Origin: Candidatus Solibacter sp. | GTDB taxonomy: Bacteria; Acidobacteriota; Terriglobia; Bryobacterales; Bryobacteraceae | NCBI GenBank assembly: GCA_025358475.1 | Contig: JANYJN010000618.1 | Location: forward strand, 1-33,416 | Length of the DNA stretch: 33,416 bases | Reading direction: 5' to 3' | Part shown: positions 32,147 through 33,416 of the stretch, piece by piece | Numbering within the stretch: the first letter of the stretch is position 1 | Layout of the letters: every line of letters begins with the position of its first letter | Notes under the pieces: generated by a model | Seen by the model: only the letters and a program-made list of their open reading frames with translations | Told to the model about the DNA's origin: nothing | The model's database searches: none | Translations under genes and position numbers: made by a program

Positions 32147-33151
32147 ATGCGAATGGTGTGTGCGGGCATTCTCCTGGTGGCGTCGGCGGCGATTCTGCCG
32201 GCGGCCAAGAATCTGGAAATCTACGCGATTGACGTGGAAGGCGGGCAGGCGACGCTGATCGTATCGCCTTCGGGCGAATCGATGGTGGTGGACACGGGGT
32301 GGGGTGGACACAATAAGCGCGATGCCGAGCGCATCGCCGCCGCGGCCAAAGCGGCGGGGGTGAAGACCATCGATTACCTGGTGATCACGCATTATCATAC
32401 GGACCACGTGGGCGGGATCGCGCAACTGGCCGAGATGATGCCGATCCGCAACTTCGTGGACCATGGCGCCAGCGTGGAAGACAGCAAGCAGGGGCAGGTG
32501 CTGTTCAACGAATACGCGGCATTCCGGGCCAAGGGGAATCACATTGAGGTGAAGCCGGGCGATACCATTCCGATCAAGGGAATCGAGGTCAAGGTGATCT
32601 CAGCGGGCGGCAAGGTGATCGACGCGCCGTTGCCCGGGGCGGGGCAGGCGGGCGCGGAGTGCGCCGGATTCCGGATGCACGACGCCGATCCGACGGAAAA
32701 CGCGCAATCGGTGGGAATGCTGATCACCTACGGCAGTTTCCGGATGATCGACATGGCCGACCTGACGTGGAACAAGGAAAAGGATCTGGTGTGTCCGGTG
32801 AACAAGATCGGCAAGGTGGATCTGTACCTTGTGTCGCACCACGGAATGGATATGAGCGGGTCGCCCGAGTGGGTGCATGCGCTCGGGCCGAAGGTGGCGC
32901 TAATGGACAACGGCGCGCGCAAGGGCGGATCCCTGGCGGCGTGGCAGACCATCCACGACACGCCGGGCACGCCGGACATATGGCAATTGCACTTCGCGGT
33001 GAGCGGCGGCAAGGAGCACAATTCGGCCGACCCTTTTATCGCCAATGTGGACGAGAACTGCGAAGGCAAGTGGATTCGCGTGGACGCCCAGAAGGACGGA
33101 GCGTTCAAGGTATACAACAGCCGGAATAAATACGAGAAGAGTTATCGGTAG
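32147..33151 (+). CDS. Secreted metallo-beta-lactamase-fold hydrolase (ComEC-like domain)
   Basis: The 334-aa protein has a signal peptide (MRMVCAGILLVASAAILPAA). The fold begins with IYAIDVEGGQATLIVSPSGESMVVDTG, has the metal site ITHYHTDHVGG (H-x-H-x-D-H), a second-metal Asp in MIDMADLTWNKE and a His pair in LVSHHGMDMSGSP. This order matches the ComEC/Rec2-type MBL domain, here as a free exported protein without the competence channel. The substrate is unknown; DNA or a phosphoester is possible by analogy. The start is ATG 32147, where the signal peptide begins; the longer frame upstream crosses the divergent zinc-ribbon gene. A cruciform repeat follows the gene. Confidence 0.85.
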   Translation: MRMVCAGILLVASAAILPAAKNLEIYAIDVEGGQATLIVSPSGESMVVDTGWGGHNKRDAERIAAAAKAAGVKTIDYLVITHYHTDHVGGIAQLAEMMPIRNFVDHGASVEDSKQGQVLFNEYAAFRAKGNHIEVKPGDTIPIKGIEVKVISAGGKVIDAPLPGAGQAGAECAGFRMHDADPTENAQSVGMLITYGSFRMIDMADLTWNKEKDLVCPVNKIGKVDLYLVSHHGMDMSGSPEWVHALGPKVALMDNGARKGGSLAAWQTIHDTPGTPDIWQLHFAVSGGKEHNSADPFIANVDENCEGKWIRVDAQKDGAFKVYNSRNKYEKSYR

Positions 33152-33197
33152 AACAGTGGGACGGATGATCGCCTTTTGTCGTCAAAATGCTGGAGCG

Positions 33198-33237
33198 AGG
33201 CAGGACAGGCCGCCTGAGGCGGTAGCCTGTCCTGCCT
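33198..33237. repeat. Cruciform palindromic repeat
   Basis: AGGCAGGACAGGC (33198-33210) is a perfect 13-bp complement of GCCTGTCCTGCCT (33225-33237). Inside, CGCC (33211-33214) pairs with GGCG (33218-33221) around TGA. It lies between convergent genes and could also terminate transcription. It has the look of a REP-type dispersed element. Confidence 0.75.
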
Positions 33238-33252
33238 AATACCTAAGTGAGC

Positions 33253-33269
33253 GCCCCGCCGGGTGGGGC
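33253..33269 (-). terminator. Short GC hairpin after the partial minus-strand gene
   Basis: GCCCC (33253-33257) pairs with GGGGC (33265-33269), 5 nt downstream of the stop at 33274 on the minus strand. No U-run is present, so this is weak support for termination. Confidence 0.3.
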
Positions 33270-33273
33270 ACGG

Positions 33274-33416
33274 CTACTGCCTGCCGTCACCCTGTTTTGG
33301 TTGGCCGGTTGGGGTGGTGAAGACGAAGGCCACCAGGACGAGCGCGCCGAGCGCGAACAGGGTGTCGCCTGGGACGCGCAGCCAGCGCAGATTCTGCATG
33401 AGAGGCGTTCCCAGGA
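33274..33416 (-). CDS. C-terminal fragment, probably NO reductase/haem-copper oxidase large subunit
   Basis: The minus strand has an open frame that enters from beyond the window and ends at TAG (33274-33276). The visible 46 residues include PLMQNLRWLRVPGDTLFALG, then ALVLVAFVFTTPTG and a polar end. The motif R-W-x-R-V-P-G-D-x-x-F-A-L-G-A followed by a hydrophobic helix is typical of the last transmembrane helix of NorB/cbb3-type subunit I proteins, in my recollection. Too little is present to separate NO reductase from an oxidase. It is truncated by the window edge, not broken. Confidence 0.5.
   Translation of the reverse strand, partial: LGTPLMQNLRWLRVPGDTLFALGALVLVAFVFTTPTGQPKQGDGRQ

Noticed and set aside
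1-33416. CRISPR array, tRNA, rRNA, prophage or defence island
   Set aside because: No regularly spaced repeats with unique spacers, no tRNA-like cloverleaf or rRNA sequence noticed, and no integrase, transposase or toxin gene among the coding regions.

Overview
The window looks like a chromosomal segment of an Acidobacteriota bacterium, probably of the Solibacteres/Bryobacterales type. This is an inference from gene families, very high coding GC, secreted S9 peptidases, TolC proteins with Gly-rich inserts, and many dispersed palindromic repeats. No marker such as 16S rRNA is present. No tRNA, rRNA, CRISPR array, phage gene or transposase was seen. Most content is housekeeping, with several small secreted or envelope proteins of unclear function.

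Layout. 157-2073 (-): exported TPR protein with a probable beta-barrel end. 2161-2430: gene-free, hairpin-rich, a candidate structured RNA. 2471-9107 (+): an AddB/AddA-type double-strand-break repair helicase-nuclease pair, separated by a strong hairpin; AddB carries a 12-residue tandem repeat. 9107-9464: gene-free and built largely of dispersed repeats. 9465-13204: divergent homoserine dehydrogenase (-) and secreted S9 peptidase (+). 13247-16844: lepA (-) divergent from an enoyl-CoA hydratase, ribH and nusB (+). 16914-19975 (+): S41 processing protease, SDR oxidoreductase, small membrane protein. 20153-24048 (+): two overlapping paralogous TolC-family genes. 24182-24796 (+): HAD phosphatase. 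24954-28449 (-): molybdopterin-binding protein and, upstream of it, argC-argB-argA with 4-nt overlaps. 28733-29696 (+): two small exported proteins, one with HExxH. 29751-32062 (-): an OmpA-like coiled-coil protein and a zinc-ribbon membrane protein. 32147-33151 (+): secreted metallo-beta-lactamase-fold protein. 33274-end (-): apparent C-terminus of a haem-copper/NO reductase-type subunit.

Two themes cut across the genes. First, six genes (homoserine dehydrogenase, S9 peptidase, enoyl-CoA hydratase, HAD, HExxH protein, MBL protein) have a -10-like hexamer ending 5-7 nt before the start codon and no Shine-Dalgarno, which suggests leaderless transcripts; two use TTG. Second, a roughly 27-bp repeat with core AAGGCGGAGCCTT occurs in at least four clear copies: two as an inverted pair after addA, one inside the signal-peptide coding region of the second tolC-like gene, and one beside the HAD promoter. 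Other palindromic elements sit at 46-110, 31504-31555 and 33198-33237. The least explained parts are the structured region near 2.2-2.4 kb, the repeat-built 5' end of the second tolC-like gene, and the operator-like palindromes upstream of the TolC pair and the molybdopterin gene.
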